Shown here: positions 47,526 through 56,820 of the stretch, piece by piece
Layout of the letters: each line of letters opens with the position of its first letter
Numbering within the stretch: position 1 is the first letter of the stretch
Assembly: GCA_029251525.1 (NCBI GenBank)
Contig: JAQXDE010000016.1
Coordinates: 1 to 64,000 of the forward strand
Length of the DNA stretch: 64,000 nucleotides
Source of the DNA: Saprospiraceae bacterium
GTDB lineage: Bacteria > Bacteroidota > Bacteroidia > Chitinophagales > Saprospiraceae
Reading direction: 5' to 3'
Made by a program: the position numbers and the translations under genes
Notes under the pieces: model-generated
Databases searched by the model: none
The model's input: only the letters and a program-made list of their open reading frames with translations
What the model was told of the DNA's origin: nothing

Positions 47526-49226
47526 ATGAGTTTTACCGAATTCCCTTTTTCAATATTGAATAGGAAAGAGCATATCGAAAAATTAAAAACTGGAACCTTT
47601 GATTTGGTTGTAATCGGAGGAGGTGCAACAGGCGCAGGAATTGCATTAGATGCCTCATCCAGAGGGTTGAAAACAGCATTGGTTGAAATGAGAGATTTTG
47701 CCTCTGGAACAAGTAGTAAATCTACTAAGTTGATCCATGGAGGTTTACGATATTTGAAACAGTTAGATATTGGACTAGTTCGAGAAACAGGAACTGAAAG
47801 AGCAATTGTTCACCGCTTGGCACCTCATTTAGTTTTACCTGAGAAAATGTTAATGCCTTTAATCAAAGGAGGAACTTATGGGAAATGGGCGACCTCTTTT
47901 GGGTTAATGGTTTACGATATTTTAGCTGGAGTAAAAGGTGATGATCGAAGAAAAATGTTGACGAAAAAACAGACTTTGGAACTTGAGCCATTGCTCGATG
48001 AAAAGGGATTAAAAGGAGGAGGTTATTATGCTGAGTATCGCACTGATGATGCTAGACTTACTATTGAGTTGTTGAAAACTGCAACCTCACATGGAGCAGT
48101 TACATTGAATTATTGTAAGGTAAAAGATTTTACATATTCAAAAAATACTATCAGTGGGGTTATTTGTCGAGATGAAAATGATGGAAACGAATTTGAAATA
48201 AAATCAAAAATGGTCGTCTCCGCAGGCGGACCATGGGTAGATCGAATTCGGGGAGTAGATGGAGTGGTAACGGGTAAAAGATTACATCTTACTAAAGGTG
48301 TACATGTTGTTCTTCCTTATGGGAAACTACCTTTAAAACAAACAACTTATTTTGATGGGCCGGATGGGCGAATGATATTTGCTGTTCCAAGAGGACGGTC
48401 AACTTATGTTGGGACAACAGATACTAACTATAAAGGCAGCCTTAATCGTGTGGTCTGCACGAATGAAGATGCAGCGTATTGTTTAAGAGCTATTCATCAT
48501 GCTTTTCCTTCAATTAAGGTTTCCAAGGAAGACCTGATTTCAAATTGGGCAGGTTTGCGACCCTTGATTCATGAAGATGGAAAGTCGCCATCAGAGTTAT
48601 CAAGAAAGGATGAAATTTTTGTTTCTGAAAATGGGTTGATTTCTATTGCTGGCGGAAAATTGACAGGCTACAGAAAAATGGGGCAGCGGATTGTAGATTT
48701 GGTTTTGAAAAAGATGGAAGGTGTGACCAAGAGGAGTTTTAAAAAATGTTCCACTAAAAAAATAGCATTAACTCCAAAACCATTAGCCAATTATGATGCA
48801 GTTAAAAAATATATTGTCAAACTCGAAAAAATTGTTGAATTTAAGGGATTAGATAAATTTTATGCCCGGTATTTGGCAACCAATTATGGAACTCAAGCAG
48901 ATTTGATTTTGCTAAAAATGATCGAGTTTTCAGATATACCAGAAGTTTCTTTAGCTAGGGCAGAGGCATGGTTTGGAATACATTATGAGATGGTGTCAAG
49001 TGCAGAGGATTTTTTTGTAAGGCGGACTGGTAAGTTATATTTTGATATAAAAAGTATTTCATTGATTCGAGAAAAAGTGGTGGGGGATATGAAAAACATA
49101 TTTTTATGGGATGAAAAGAGAACTATTAAAGAAGATAAGAAAATAGATGATTTAATTTATGATGCAACGCACTACTATGATAAAGAGTTAGTAAGTATTG
49201 CTGATAATGAATCGTTAATTAAATAG
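47526..49226 (+). CDS. glpD: FAD-dependent glycerol-3-phosphate dehydrogenase
   Basis: The 566-residue enzyme oxidises glycerol-3-phosphate to dihydroxyacetone phosphate at the membrane and reduces quinone. Dinucleotide-binding VIGGGATGAGIALDA begins at about residue 29. GlpD signatures include GTSSKSTKLIHGGLRYLKQ, VSAGGPWVDRIRG, VGTTDTNYKG and IAGGKLTGYRKMG. The C-terminal helical domain (about 400-566) matches the aerobic GlpD type. It is a single gene; no glpK or glpF is nearby. Confidence 0.97.
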   Translation: MSFTEFPFSILNRKEHIEKLKTGTFDLVVIGGGATGAGIALDASSRGLKTALVEMRDFASGTSSKSTKLIHGGLRYLKQLDIGLVRETGTERAIVHRLAPHLVLPEKMLMPLIKGGTYGKWATSFGLMVYDILAGVKGDDRRKMLTKKQTLELEPLLDEKGLKGGGYYAEYRTDDARLTIELLKTATSHGAVTLNYCKVKDFTYSKNTISGVICRDENDGNEFEIKSKMVVSAGGPWVDRIRGVDGVVTGKRLHLTKGVHVVLPYGKLPLKQTTYFDGPDGRMIFAVPRGRSTYVGTTDTNYKGSLNRVVCTNEDAAYCLRAIHHAFPSIKVSKEDLISNWAGLRPLIHEDGKSPSELSRKDEIFVSENGLISIAGGKLTGYRKMGQRIVDLVLKKMEGVTKRSFKKCSTKKIALTPKPLANYDAVKKYIVKLEKIVEFKGLDKFYARYLATNYGTQADLILLKMIEFSDIPEVSLARAEAWFGIHYEMVSSAEDFFVRRTGKLYFDIKSISLIREKVVGDMKNIFLWDEKRTIKEDKKIDDLIYDATHYYDKELVSIADNESLIK

Positions 49227-49349
49227 TTTATTAATTTTTTGTGAAAAATAATCTTCTAAATGAGGTTAATATAGAAATTGAGCCATAAATATTTTCATAT
49301 AATCGTTTGATTAATTTTGGTTTTCCATCTTCCTTCTATTGTTAAACTG

Positions 49350-50274
49350 TTAAATTTCTCTATTTCCAAAATTACTTCCTACAGTATAAATTGTGTCATC
49401 ATCAGAACTTGCACTTAGGAAAGAATTAGTACTTTGAATAGCCAAATATTTGTTAGCAGTTCCACCGTTAAAAGTTGCTTGTATGGAATTGGACGTAACC
49501 GTTCCAAAAGTTAAATTGTCCGCTTGAGCAGTTGGCTTTGTAAAATTATTTGTGCTACCAGCAGCTGTAATCGAAGTATCATCTAAAGCAAATTCATCTC
49601 GACTTCTACTTCCTGAAAAATCACTTCCTGATTATCTGGTATAAAAATTTTCTTTTGGTTTTATTCCTAGTCCATCCAAATTTATTATTTTATTAGTCAC
49701 CACCCAAGCACTACTTCCACTTGCTTGAGGGGAGGTATAATCTCCAGCACTAGCATTTGTATAACTTGAATTATTACACGAATATGAGAAATTAAACGAG
49801 TTCGTCCTATTTTGATTATTTCTAATAAAAATATTGTAATCAAAATCCATGTCATTAATTACAGAAGTTGAATTGTTAGAAATTTTTATCGTGATTGTTC
49901 CAGAAGTCCAGTCACTTCCAATTGGTTTGAAATCCAAGAGCTCTATTACCAATACTAAGATCAAAACTATTTAAACCTCCTGTCGATACTCCTCCACTAA
50001 TCAGCCCTCTTGCATGGTCGCCAGATGTGTTTGAAGTTCCAAAACCTTTTGAAGTATCACTCAACCCAGTAGTAGCCCAACCATTAGCATCAAGTTGTCC
50101 GGAGTAAGGATTAGTCGTAAAACCAGATCCTGTAAATACCCCTGAATTAACACCAGACATTGTGGCATCGAAGTCAATTACATAATTGGTCGTTTAATCT
50201 TGAGGGGAAAGTTGAGCACGAATAGATTAAAAATAAAATAATAGAAAAATAACTAGCGTAAAGCTAAGTATCAT
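49350..50274 (-). pseudogene. decayed secreted surface protein (signal peptide, LamG-like region, fn3-like tail)
   Basis: From the ATG at 50274 one frame gives a signal peptide (MILSFTLVIFLLFYF, stop, SIRAQ), a second stop, then DFDATMSGVNSG and TTGLSDTSKGFGTSNTSGD. An extra A near 49938 shifts the frame into IGSDWTSGTITIKI and FIRNNQNRTNSFNF. A TAA at 49632 sits where family members have Trp in RWSGSD; after it the frame reads SGSDFSGSRSRDEFALDD and FTKPTAQADNLTFGT to a final stop at 49350. There are three internal stops and one frameshift. It resembles Bacteroidota proteins with PEP-type or fn3 regions. Confidence 0.8.
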
Positions 50275-50303
50275 AATTTTAGGTATTAATATTTTATGGA
50301 GAA

Positions 50304-50765
50304 TTATTTTTGCCGATATTTCTTTTGGATCCCAAATAAAAAATTTCTTAAAAACTGATCCTTACAAAAACGAAATTGACTTTGAGTAGGCTTTCGGAAA
50401 AAAGCATTTATTTCATGTTTGCTAATTCTCATGTCCACTAAATCAAAAATCTCTACCATTTCATCATCTCTTAGGTTGAGGGCAATTTTTAATTTTCTCA
50501 AGATCAAATTATTGTTCAAAGTCTTCTCAGGTTTAGGCTGTGGTCCTTCTTTTTTTCCTCTCCGAAGATTGATAAATCCATTTAGAAAGCTGGCCAAATC
50601 TTTATCATAGATTCCCTTGAAATCAGGATCCTCATCTTTTTTTAACCATTCGCTTATTTGTGAACGAGATACTTCCTTTTCTGCCAAGGCAAAAATACCA
50701 ATCATTTTATCATCATTAAAGTTAAAGGTGTATCGTACCCGTCGAATCACATCGTTATTGTTCAT
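50304..50765 (-). CDS. DUF1456 (YehS-like) protein
   Basis: The protein has 153 residues. Two similar helical repeats (about 5-65, IRRVRYTFNFNDDKMIGIF; about 85-145, LRKLKIALNLRDDEMVEIF) are the DUF1456 pattern. It is cytosolic. No function is established for the family. It is a single gene whose 5' spacer (50766-51232) contains a possible decayed ORF. Confidence 0.9.
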   Translation of the reverse strand: MNNNDVIRRVRYTFNFNDDKMIGIFALAEKEVSRSQISEWLKKDEDPDFKGIYDKDLASFLNGFINLRRGKKEGPQPKPEKTLNNNLILRKLKIALNLRDDEMVEIFDLVDMRISKHEINAFFRKPTQSQFRFCKDQFLRNFLFGIQKKYRQK

Positions 50766-51232
50766 ATACTATATGGTCTTATTTACTGAAGGTGCTTCAT
50801 TTTCGTCAAAATTACTAAATTTCAATTGAATTTTAATTGAAATTAAGTATGTCAGGTGATTATTATCAAATTCCATTAATGAAAAAACTAGGGTGCGAAA
50901 ATAACTTAGTGTTAGGTTAAGCCATCTCTGAGAGTTATTTTGAATTGCTCAAAGAGTCAATAATTGATGGTAGATTTTTTAGTTAGAAAAGTAAGAATAG
51001 TAATTTTACTCATCTTTTTTCAAAAGATATTGAGGCCTTTTAATATTATTGATTTAGGAAAAGATTACTAAGTGTTATTTGTGAAACGCTCCATAAACCT
51101 ATATGATAATTAACAGTAAATGAGAGGGCTATAATGGAAAAATAATTTTGAGATAACCTTGATCATGAAATATTATTTATTTTTCAACCAATTTTAATAA
51201 TTTAATCCTCTTTACTCTAGAGTTTTTTAAAA
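50766..51232. other. intergenic region with a possible decayed ORF
   Basis: On the + strand a frame from ATG 50849 reads YYQIPLMKKLGC, stop, then ISESYFELLKESIIDG, stop, with more stops after. It faintly resembles a baseplate gp25-type protein. This is only suggestive. Confidence 0.2.
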
Positions 51233-51691
51233 CTAGAAACAATTTTTTCGAACTTGGTCTCTTGCTAATTTATCCACCACTCGATTATAATTAATTTTTT
51301 CAGTAGCCTTTTGATGAGCTTTTATTTTTGTAAAAATGAGGGGAAGGGTTTCAATTCGATTGATTAAACTTTTGACCAATCCAACATTACGAATTGGATT
51401 ACCCTTTTTTGTTGAAAAATCATTTGCTTTTAGTTTTTCTTTTCGATCTATTATCCTTACCACATATTGACTATCTGAGATGACTTCTATTTTTGTAAAA
51501 GTATAGCCTTGTTTTCTTTCCAAAAAATCTAAAGCTTTCAGTACAGCTAAAATTTCCATTGCATTGTGTGTCGTATCATGTTCAACACCTTTTAATTCTA
51601 TTTTTTCATCTTCCAAAAAAATGATAGCAGCCCAACCTCCTATTCTTTGTTGAGTATGACAACTGCCGTCTGTGAAAATTTGAATCTGCAT
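51233..51691 (-). CDS. rnhA: ribonuclease HI
   Basis: The 152-residue endonuclease cleaves RNA in RNA:DNA hybrids. Catalytic carboxylates are in IFTDGSC (Asp about 8), HNAMEILAVLKAL (Glu about 47), VISDSQYV (Asp about 73) and NRVVDKLAR (Asp about 141). A conserved His is in KIKAHQK. Length fits bacterial RNase HI. It is divergent from the GH109-like gene with about 55 bases between starts. Confidence 0.93.
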   Translation of the reverse strand: MQIQIFTDGSCHTQQRIGGWAAIIFLEDEKIELKGVEHDTTHNAMEILAVLKALDFLERKQGYTFTKIEVISDSQYVVRIIDRKEKLKANDFSTKKGNPIRNVGLVKSLINRIETLPLIFTKIKAHQKATEKINYNRVVDKLARDQVRKNCF

Positions 51692-51745
51692 TTTTAGTGA
51701 AATTTTTAAAGCTATTTTTTATCTTGCCCAAAACTAAATTAAATT

Positions 51746-53119
51746 ATGGAAAAGAAAATCAACAGAAGGAATTTTATTAGTACTTCAGCTTTGGCGGGAG
51801 CAGGTTTTAGCTTGCCAATTAGTGCATCGGGAGAGGCACCAAGTTTTTTGCAAAGAAAGGATGATCGCAAAGTGAATATCGGAGTTATCGGACTTGGAGA
51901 GAGAGGTACAGGTTTGACTGACTTATTATTACGAAGAGATGATTGCAATGTGGTTGCGCTGTGTGACATTCATGCGCCCTCTTTAAAGCGAGCAAAAGAT
52001 AAAGTCATTAAAGCTGGTCAAAAAGTACCTAAGACTTTTGGTGATGGGGAAGAGGCATTTCGTCAAATGTTAGAACTTTCCGAAGTAGATGCAGTTTTGA
52101 TAGCAACACCTTGGACATGGCATATTCCGATGGCTGTGGCAGCAATGCGTGCAGGTAAATTTGCGGCGACTGAAGTTTGTGGAGCAACTGATATTCAAGA
52201 GTGTTGGGACTTGGTAAATGCCTACGAGGAGACTGGAGTGCCATGTATGTTTTTGGAAAATGTGTGTTATCGACGTGATGTGATGGCAATTCTAAATATG
52301 GTTCGGAAAGGAATGTTTGGAGAAATGATTCATTTGGAAGGTGGTTATCAACATGATTTAAGACATGTGAAATTTAATGATGGGAAAACCCCTTATGGTT
52401 CTGGAGTTGAGTTTGGAGAGACTGGTTTTAGTGAATCAAAATGGCGAACAAACCATTCCGTTTTTCGAGATGGAGATTTATATCCAACACATGGGATAGG
52501 ACCTGTCGCAATGTACACTAATATTAACAGAGGAAATCGGTTCATGCATTTAACATCTACTTCTTCTAAAGCAAGAGGTCTACATAATTATGTAGTTGAT
52601 CATCCGAATGGAGGTAAGGATCATCCAAATGCGAGCGTTGAGTTCAAATTAGGTGATGTAACCACAACTGTGATTAAAACATTTAAGGGTGAATCAATTA
52701 TCTTAAGTCATGATACTAATTTACCACGACCATATTCTTTAGGGTTTAGGGTACAAGGATCAAAGGGAATATGGATGGCGGTAAACAAATCTTTGTACCT
52801 AGAAGGTGAGAGTTCAAATCCACATCGTTGGGAAGATGCTAGACCTTATTTAGAAAAATATGATCATCCTCTTTGGAAAAAATTTGAAAGCCAAGCAGCT
52901 GGCGCTGGACACGGAGGAATGGATTTTTTTGTTATTAATGATTTTGTAGAATCTGTTAAAAATAAAAAGAATCCACCTATTGATGTTTATGATGCTGCAT
53001 CTTGGATGGCGATCACTTGTTTGTCGGAGCAAAGTATTGCGACTGGAAGTCAGCCAATGAATTTTCCTGACTTTACAAGAGGAAAATGGATGAAGAGAAA
53101 ACCAGATTTTGCAATGTAA
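51746..53119 (+). CDS. GH109-like Gfo/Idh/MocA oxidoreductase (Tat-exported)
   Basis: The protein has 457 residues. A Tat-type signal (INRRNFISTSALAGAG) precedes a Rossmann domain (VNIGVIGLGERGTG). The combination ECWDLVNAYEETGVPCM, ENVCYRRDVMAILNMVRKG and YPTHGIGPVAMY is typical of GH109 proteins. Those use NAD+ in a redox-assisted mechanism to cleave alpha-N-acetylgalactosamine. Activity on GalNAc here is an inference from family resemblance. It is probably exported folded with its cofactor to the periplasm. A hairpin follows at 53126. Confidence 0.88.
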   Translation: MEKKINRRNFISTSALAGAGFSLPISASGEAPSFLQRKDDRKVNIGVIGLGERGTGLTDLLLRRDDCNVVALCDIHAPSLKRAKDKVIKAGQKVPKTFGDGEEAFRQMLELSEVDAVLIATPWTWHIPMAVAAMRAGKFAATEVCGATDIQECWDLVNAYEETGVPCMFLENVCYRRDVMAILNMVRKGMFGEMIHLEGGYQHDLRHVKFNDGKTPYGSGVEFGETGFSESKWRTNHSVFRDGDLYPTHGIGPVAMYTNINRGNRFMHLTSTSSKARGLHNYVVDHPNGGKDHPNASVEFKLGDVTTTVIKTFKGESIILSHDTNLPRPYSLGFRVQGSKGIWMAVNKSLYLEGESSNPHRWEDARPYLEKYDHPLWKKFESQAAGAGHGGMDFFVINDFVESVKNKKNPPIDVYDAASWMAITCLSEQSIATGSQPMNFPDFTRGKWMKRKPDFAM

Positions 53120-53125
53120 GTTTTT

Positions 53126-53184
53126 AAATTATGAGTACTAGGTTTAGAAAAATTTATCTCTTCTACACCCATTACTCATAATTT
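53126..53184. terminator. hairpin between convergent genes
   Basis: A 12-base inverted repeat (aaattatgagta / tactcataattt) with a 35-base loop is followed by T's. Confidence 0.45.
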
Positions 53185-53188
53185 ATTT

Positions 53189-55528
53189 TTAAAATGTATA
53201 ATCTGCTCTTAAGGTAAAGGTTCTGGGTGCTTGTAATGTTCCTGGACGAACCATGAATTCGTCATTTAAAAGATTCTTGCTAATTATTGCTAATTTGAAT
53301 TTTTTGTTAAATGAGTAACCAAATCTGAAATCCAAATTACCATATCCATGATCATTTTCCTCTCTATATTGAGCAATTCCGAAAAGTGGTAATTGTAAAG
53401 CTCTATCAATCGCCTCTATTTTGGAGTTGTAAATATAACCAGTACCAAGGATGAACTTTTTATATCGAAACTCGAGATCAAATTTTAAGGAGTGCTTGTT
53501 TCGATATTTTAGAATGTTTGTTTCGGAGCTCGATTGAACATCAATTGAGGTATCTGTGTAAATTGGATCAACGTATGTATATCCAGCTAATAAGTAAGTA
53601 GTTACGTTTCCAATTTTTCCAAATCCATTTACACTAAGCTCTGTGCCAATAATTCTGGTGTCACCTATGTTAAGTGACTGGAAGGCGAAAAAACCGAGTT
53701 GCACGGATTGGAATTCCATCATCCCTTGATACTCTGACCAAAAGGCAGCAATGTCTACATATCCATTCCATTCACCTATTTTAAAACCCTGCTTTACCCC
53801 AATTTCTGATGACCAACCTGTTTCAGATTTTAAACTTGGATTTGGAAAAATATTTAAGCCCCCAGCATTTGTGAATATAAATTGTTCCGCAATAGTAGGG
53901 TAGCGGTAACCTTGTCCCCACGAGGCTCTTAAAAATGTCGCTTGACCAAGTTGGTAATTTGCCCCTAGTCGAAAGACTGGTTTTCCCTCTGAAATTTTGC
54001 CATTAGGAATGGTATCTTTATAATTTCCTGCAACAATAAATTCAGGACTATAAGTTGTATTTTGTTCATACCTAGCCCCAAATGAGATATTTAATTTGTC
54101 AAAAAACTTCTTCTCAATTTGTAAATAAGTGGCAAAATTTTGACTTGTATATGTAGTGTCTCCATATAATTCTGCTTCAACAAAAACGGAGTTTGAAACA
54201 AGACCTGCTGACATTATAATATCATAATCTGACCATTTTTTTTGAAATTGATATTCCCCATAAAAGAGTTGAGAGGTGTTAGATCGATTGTCATTGTTGT
54301 TGTTGTTGACATTGTAAATTCTTCCTGTAAGGCGATGTCTATTTCCTGATTTATCAAAATAATTTAAAAACGGATCAATGGTGAACCGAAATCTTTTTGA
54401 AGAACTTATAGAACCACCCAGCGGTGAAGGTCTGTACGCCCCTTCATTCCCATTTTTCCAAAGGAAAAAACTAGCACTTTCACCGGGGTTGAAATTTGAG
54501 TTAAATCCGATGGTCAAATTATCAGTTATTCGGTAACGAGTCCCTAAAGAGAATCTACCATATCTAGAAAATGTTTCCTTTCTGAAACTTGATCGATTAA
54601 GATAGCTTCCTCCTAAAACTAAATCTAGTTTATTAAACTTTTGGCGGTGAGCAAAATTGAAACCAAATTCAAAGGGTTGATCGGAAAATTTATTGGATTG
54701 TTTGCTATAAGTAGAATCCTCCAAATTCAATTGAATACTATCCCACCAGATTTTTGAAATATCTTTTGGATCATTATACACTGTATAAAAAGCAGAAAAT
54801 TTAGTGTAGGGTTTTGATGTAGCGTATGCTGTTCTTACATTTATAATTCCGTTTAAAGCCGATGAACCATATAAGGCTGAAGCAGCTCCCTTTACTACTT
54901 CTATTTGTGCAATATTTTCTACTGGGATATCATCCCATTGAGCTAATCCTGCATCAGCTTGTAGAGCAGGAATATCATCGACTAGTAATAACACTCGACT
55001 TCCAGCTCCATAGGACCAGCCAGATCCACCCCTTATATTAGGTTGACTACTAACCATTGTTACTCCTGGAATTTTCCCTAATAATTCATCTACAGAAGTA
55101 CTATTTGTACTTTCTAATAATCGTGGTTTAAGAACTTCGAGCGAAATAGTTGCTTCAGCTAATGGTTTTTCATATTTTCCACTTGTTATTGTGGCTGTTT
55201 GGAGGAGGTTAGTTTCTACTCCTAAATCAATATTTATGACAAGTGTATCACCTATTGAAATATTAATTTCTTTGATTATTGTTTTGTATCCTACATAACT
55301 AAAAGAGATAATATTTATTCCAGAGGAAATGTTGAATTCATAATTGCCCTTCAAATCTGATGTAACTCCATTTAAATTTTGATCTGAAATGGTTGCTGAA
55401 ATTAGAGGTTCATTTAACTCTTTATCCATAATCACACCTTTAACCGTTGCCATTTGTGCAAAAAAATTGAAGTTAAAAAGGAACGATAAGATACTGGTAA
55501 TCAGTATTTTTTGTGTGTTTTGATACAT
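53189..55528 (-). CDS. TonB-dependent outer-membrane receptor
   Basis: The protein has 779 residues. A signal peptide ending FFAQ (about 1-25) is followed by a carboxypeptidase-regulatory-like domain (about 28-110; VIMDKELNEPLISATISD). The plug domain follows (about 115-230; VDELLGKIPGVTMV, RGGSGWSYGAGSRVLLLVDDIP, IEVVKGAASALYGSSALNGIINV). The rest is a 22-strand barrel ending in Phe (LRADYTF). No SusD partner is adjacent, and the CarboxypepD-type N-terminus is common in this phylum. The substrate is unknown: iron chelate, vitamin or glycan. It is a single gene. Confidence 0.95.
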   Translation of the reverse strand: MYQNTQKILITSILSFLFNFNFFAQMATVKGVIMDKELNEPLISATISDQNLNGVTSDLKGNYEFNISSGINIISFSYVGYKTIIKEINISIGDTLVINIDLGVETNLLQTATITSGKYEKPLAEATISLEVLKPRLLESTNSTSVDELLGKIPGVTMVSSQPNIRGGSGWSYGAGSRVLLLVDDIPALQADAGLAQWDDIPVENIAQIEVVKGAASALYGSSALNGIINVRTAYATSKPYTKFSAFYTVYNDPKDISKIWWDSIQLNLEDSTYSKQSNKFSDQPFEFGFNFAHRQKFNKLDLVLGGSYLNRSSFRKETFSRYGRFSLGTRYRITDNLTIGFNSNFNPGESASFFLWKNGNEGAYRPSPLGGSISSSKRFRFTIDPFLNYFDKSGNRHRLTGRIYNVNNNNNDNRSNTSQLFYGEYQFQKKWSDYDIIMSAGLVSNSVFVEAELYGDTTYTSQNFATYLQIEKKFFDKLNISFGARYEQNTTYSPEFIVAGNYKDTIPNGKISEGKPVFRLGANYQLGQATFLRASWGQGYRYPTIAEQFIFTNAGGLNIFPNPSLKSETGWSSEIGVKQGFKIGEWNGYVDIAAFWSEYQGMMEFQSVQLGFFAFQSLNIGDTRIIGTELSVNGFGKIGNVTTYLLAGYTYVDPIYTDTSIDVQSSSETNILKYRNKHSLKFDLEFRYKKFILGTGYIYNSKIEAIDRALQLPLFGIAQYREENDHGYGNLDFRFGYSFNKKFKLAIISKNLLNDEFMVRPGTLQAPRTFTLRADYTF

Positions 55529-55882
55529 ATAATTGAGTATTTGGAAAATTAAAAATTAGATAAACGGATGTTCATACTAGAGGATAGGGTTCAGTTTTAT
55601 AACCACAAAATTAGAAGAAATATTTAATTGCAAAATATTTTCTTTAATAAAAATATGATTTTTTTTTGGTCTGCTTATTTTTTTAAATCAAATTAGCAAG
55701 ACGATTCATATTTTTTTCTAACTTTACAATATATCTTATTATTACCTGCCTAACTGAACTCAAAATAATTTTCTGGGTAGTACCCGTTAGAAAAATTTCA
55801 TACCATGAATGTAGCTCCTTAATGTAACAGGGAGTACTTTCTATGTTTATTCCAATTATTTAAAAATCTTTAAATTATTCAC
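55529..55882. other. divergent spacer, nothing recognised
   Basis: AT-rich region between the TonB receptor and the T9SS gene. A short near-palindrome gggtagtaccc occurs around 55776; no RNA element is recognised. Confidence 0.4.
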
Positions 55883-56716
55883 ATGAAAAAATTATTACTA
55901 TTTAGTTTATTCTCATTCTTTTTGATGAATTTTACAAGCGCTCAATCAAATGGTTGTGTACCAAATGTACAGTATCAAGATTCTACATTTGGGGTATATC
56001 CTGCTCCATATAATGTGGATAGTAATCCAGACGGAGGCATTCAAGAAAAGGCTTGTGTGAATACTCCTTATTACTTTACATGGACTATTAAAATTCCAGA
56101 ATCAGTTACTATTGCAGGTTTTACGGCAACAATTGATTCTATTATAGTAGAAGAAACTGGAGCAATCGTTGATTTGCCAGCAGGGATGGAGTACAGTTTT
56201 AACCCAGCTCAGGGTGTGTTTGTTCCAGCAGATTCCTTGGCTTGCATTACAATATTTGGGTCTCCAGAGGTAGCAAATACTTATGATTTAAAAATTGCAA
56301 TGACTATTTATAGTCAAGATTTAATTTTGATCGGAAATCCGCAAGTAGTGACTTTGCCAGATCCTTTATTTCCACAAGCGGATGGAAATTATTATTTAGA
56401 AGTAATTGATGAAGGTAGTCCAGATTGTTTTGTTGATTCAGCAGATGACCTCTTAGCAGAGTCATTTTCAATTCGAAATTTACCTAACCCATTTAGCAAT
56501 CATACCTATGTCGAGATTGTTGCTGAATATTCTGATGATTTAATTTTCAGAGTTTTTGACCTAGTTGGGAATGAAGTCCATAGAGAAGTAATTTCTATTA
56601 ATGAAGGACTTAATAATCATGAGTTTGATGGTAGTCGATTGGCCAATGGGATTTACATGTACACCCTAGAAAAAGATGGTGCTCTTGTTTCAGATAAGAT
56701 GATCATCAACAGATAA
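55883..56716 (+). CDS. T9SS-sorted secreted protein with putative Ig-like domain (short)
   Basis: The protein has 277 residues. A signal peptide ending FTSAQ (about 1-21) precedes a region with LPAGMEYSFNP, then CITIFGSPEVANTYDLKI, which fits the pattern of a putative Ig (He_PIG-like) fold. The last about 80 residues are a type A T9SS sorting domain (LPNPFSNHTYVEI, FRVFDLVGNEV, GIYMYTLEKDG). It is secreted across the outer membrane, probably surface-attached. Related to the next gene. Function unknown. Confidence 0.82.
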   Translation: MKKLLLFSLFSFFLMNFTSAQSNGCVPNVQYQDSTFGVYPAPYNVDSNPDGGIQEKACVNTPYYFTWTIKIPESVTIAGFTATIDSIIVEETGAIVDLPAGMEYSFNPAQGVFVPADSLACITIFGSPEVANTYDLKIAMTIYSQDLILIGNPQVVTLPDPLFPQADGNYYLEVIDEGSPDCFVDSADDLLAESFSIRNLPNPFSNHTYVEIVAEYSDDLIFRVFDLVGNEVHREVISINEGLNNHEFDGSRLANGIYMYTLEKDGALVSDKMIINR

Positions 56717-56724
56717 AAATTAGG

Positions 56725-56753
56725 AGTCAGATGGTGGATCTAATCATCTGACT
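56725..56753 (+). terminator. possible terminator between two T9SS cargo genes
   Basis: A 9-base stem (agtcagatg / catctgact) is followed by a weak T-rich stretch. Confidence 0.45.
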
Positions 56754-56820
56754 TCTTCATTAAAAAACCTAGCAACCTATCTCCCTACTTTTTATTTATT
56801 AATGAATAAAAGCCAAAAAT

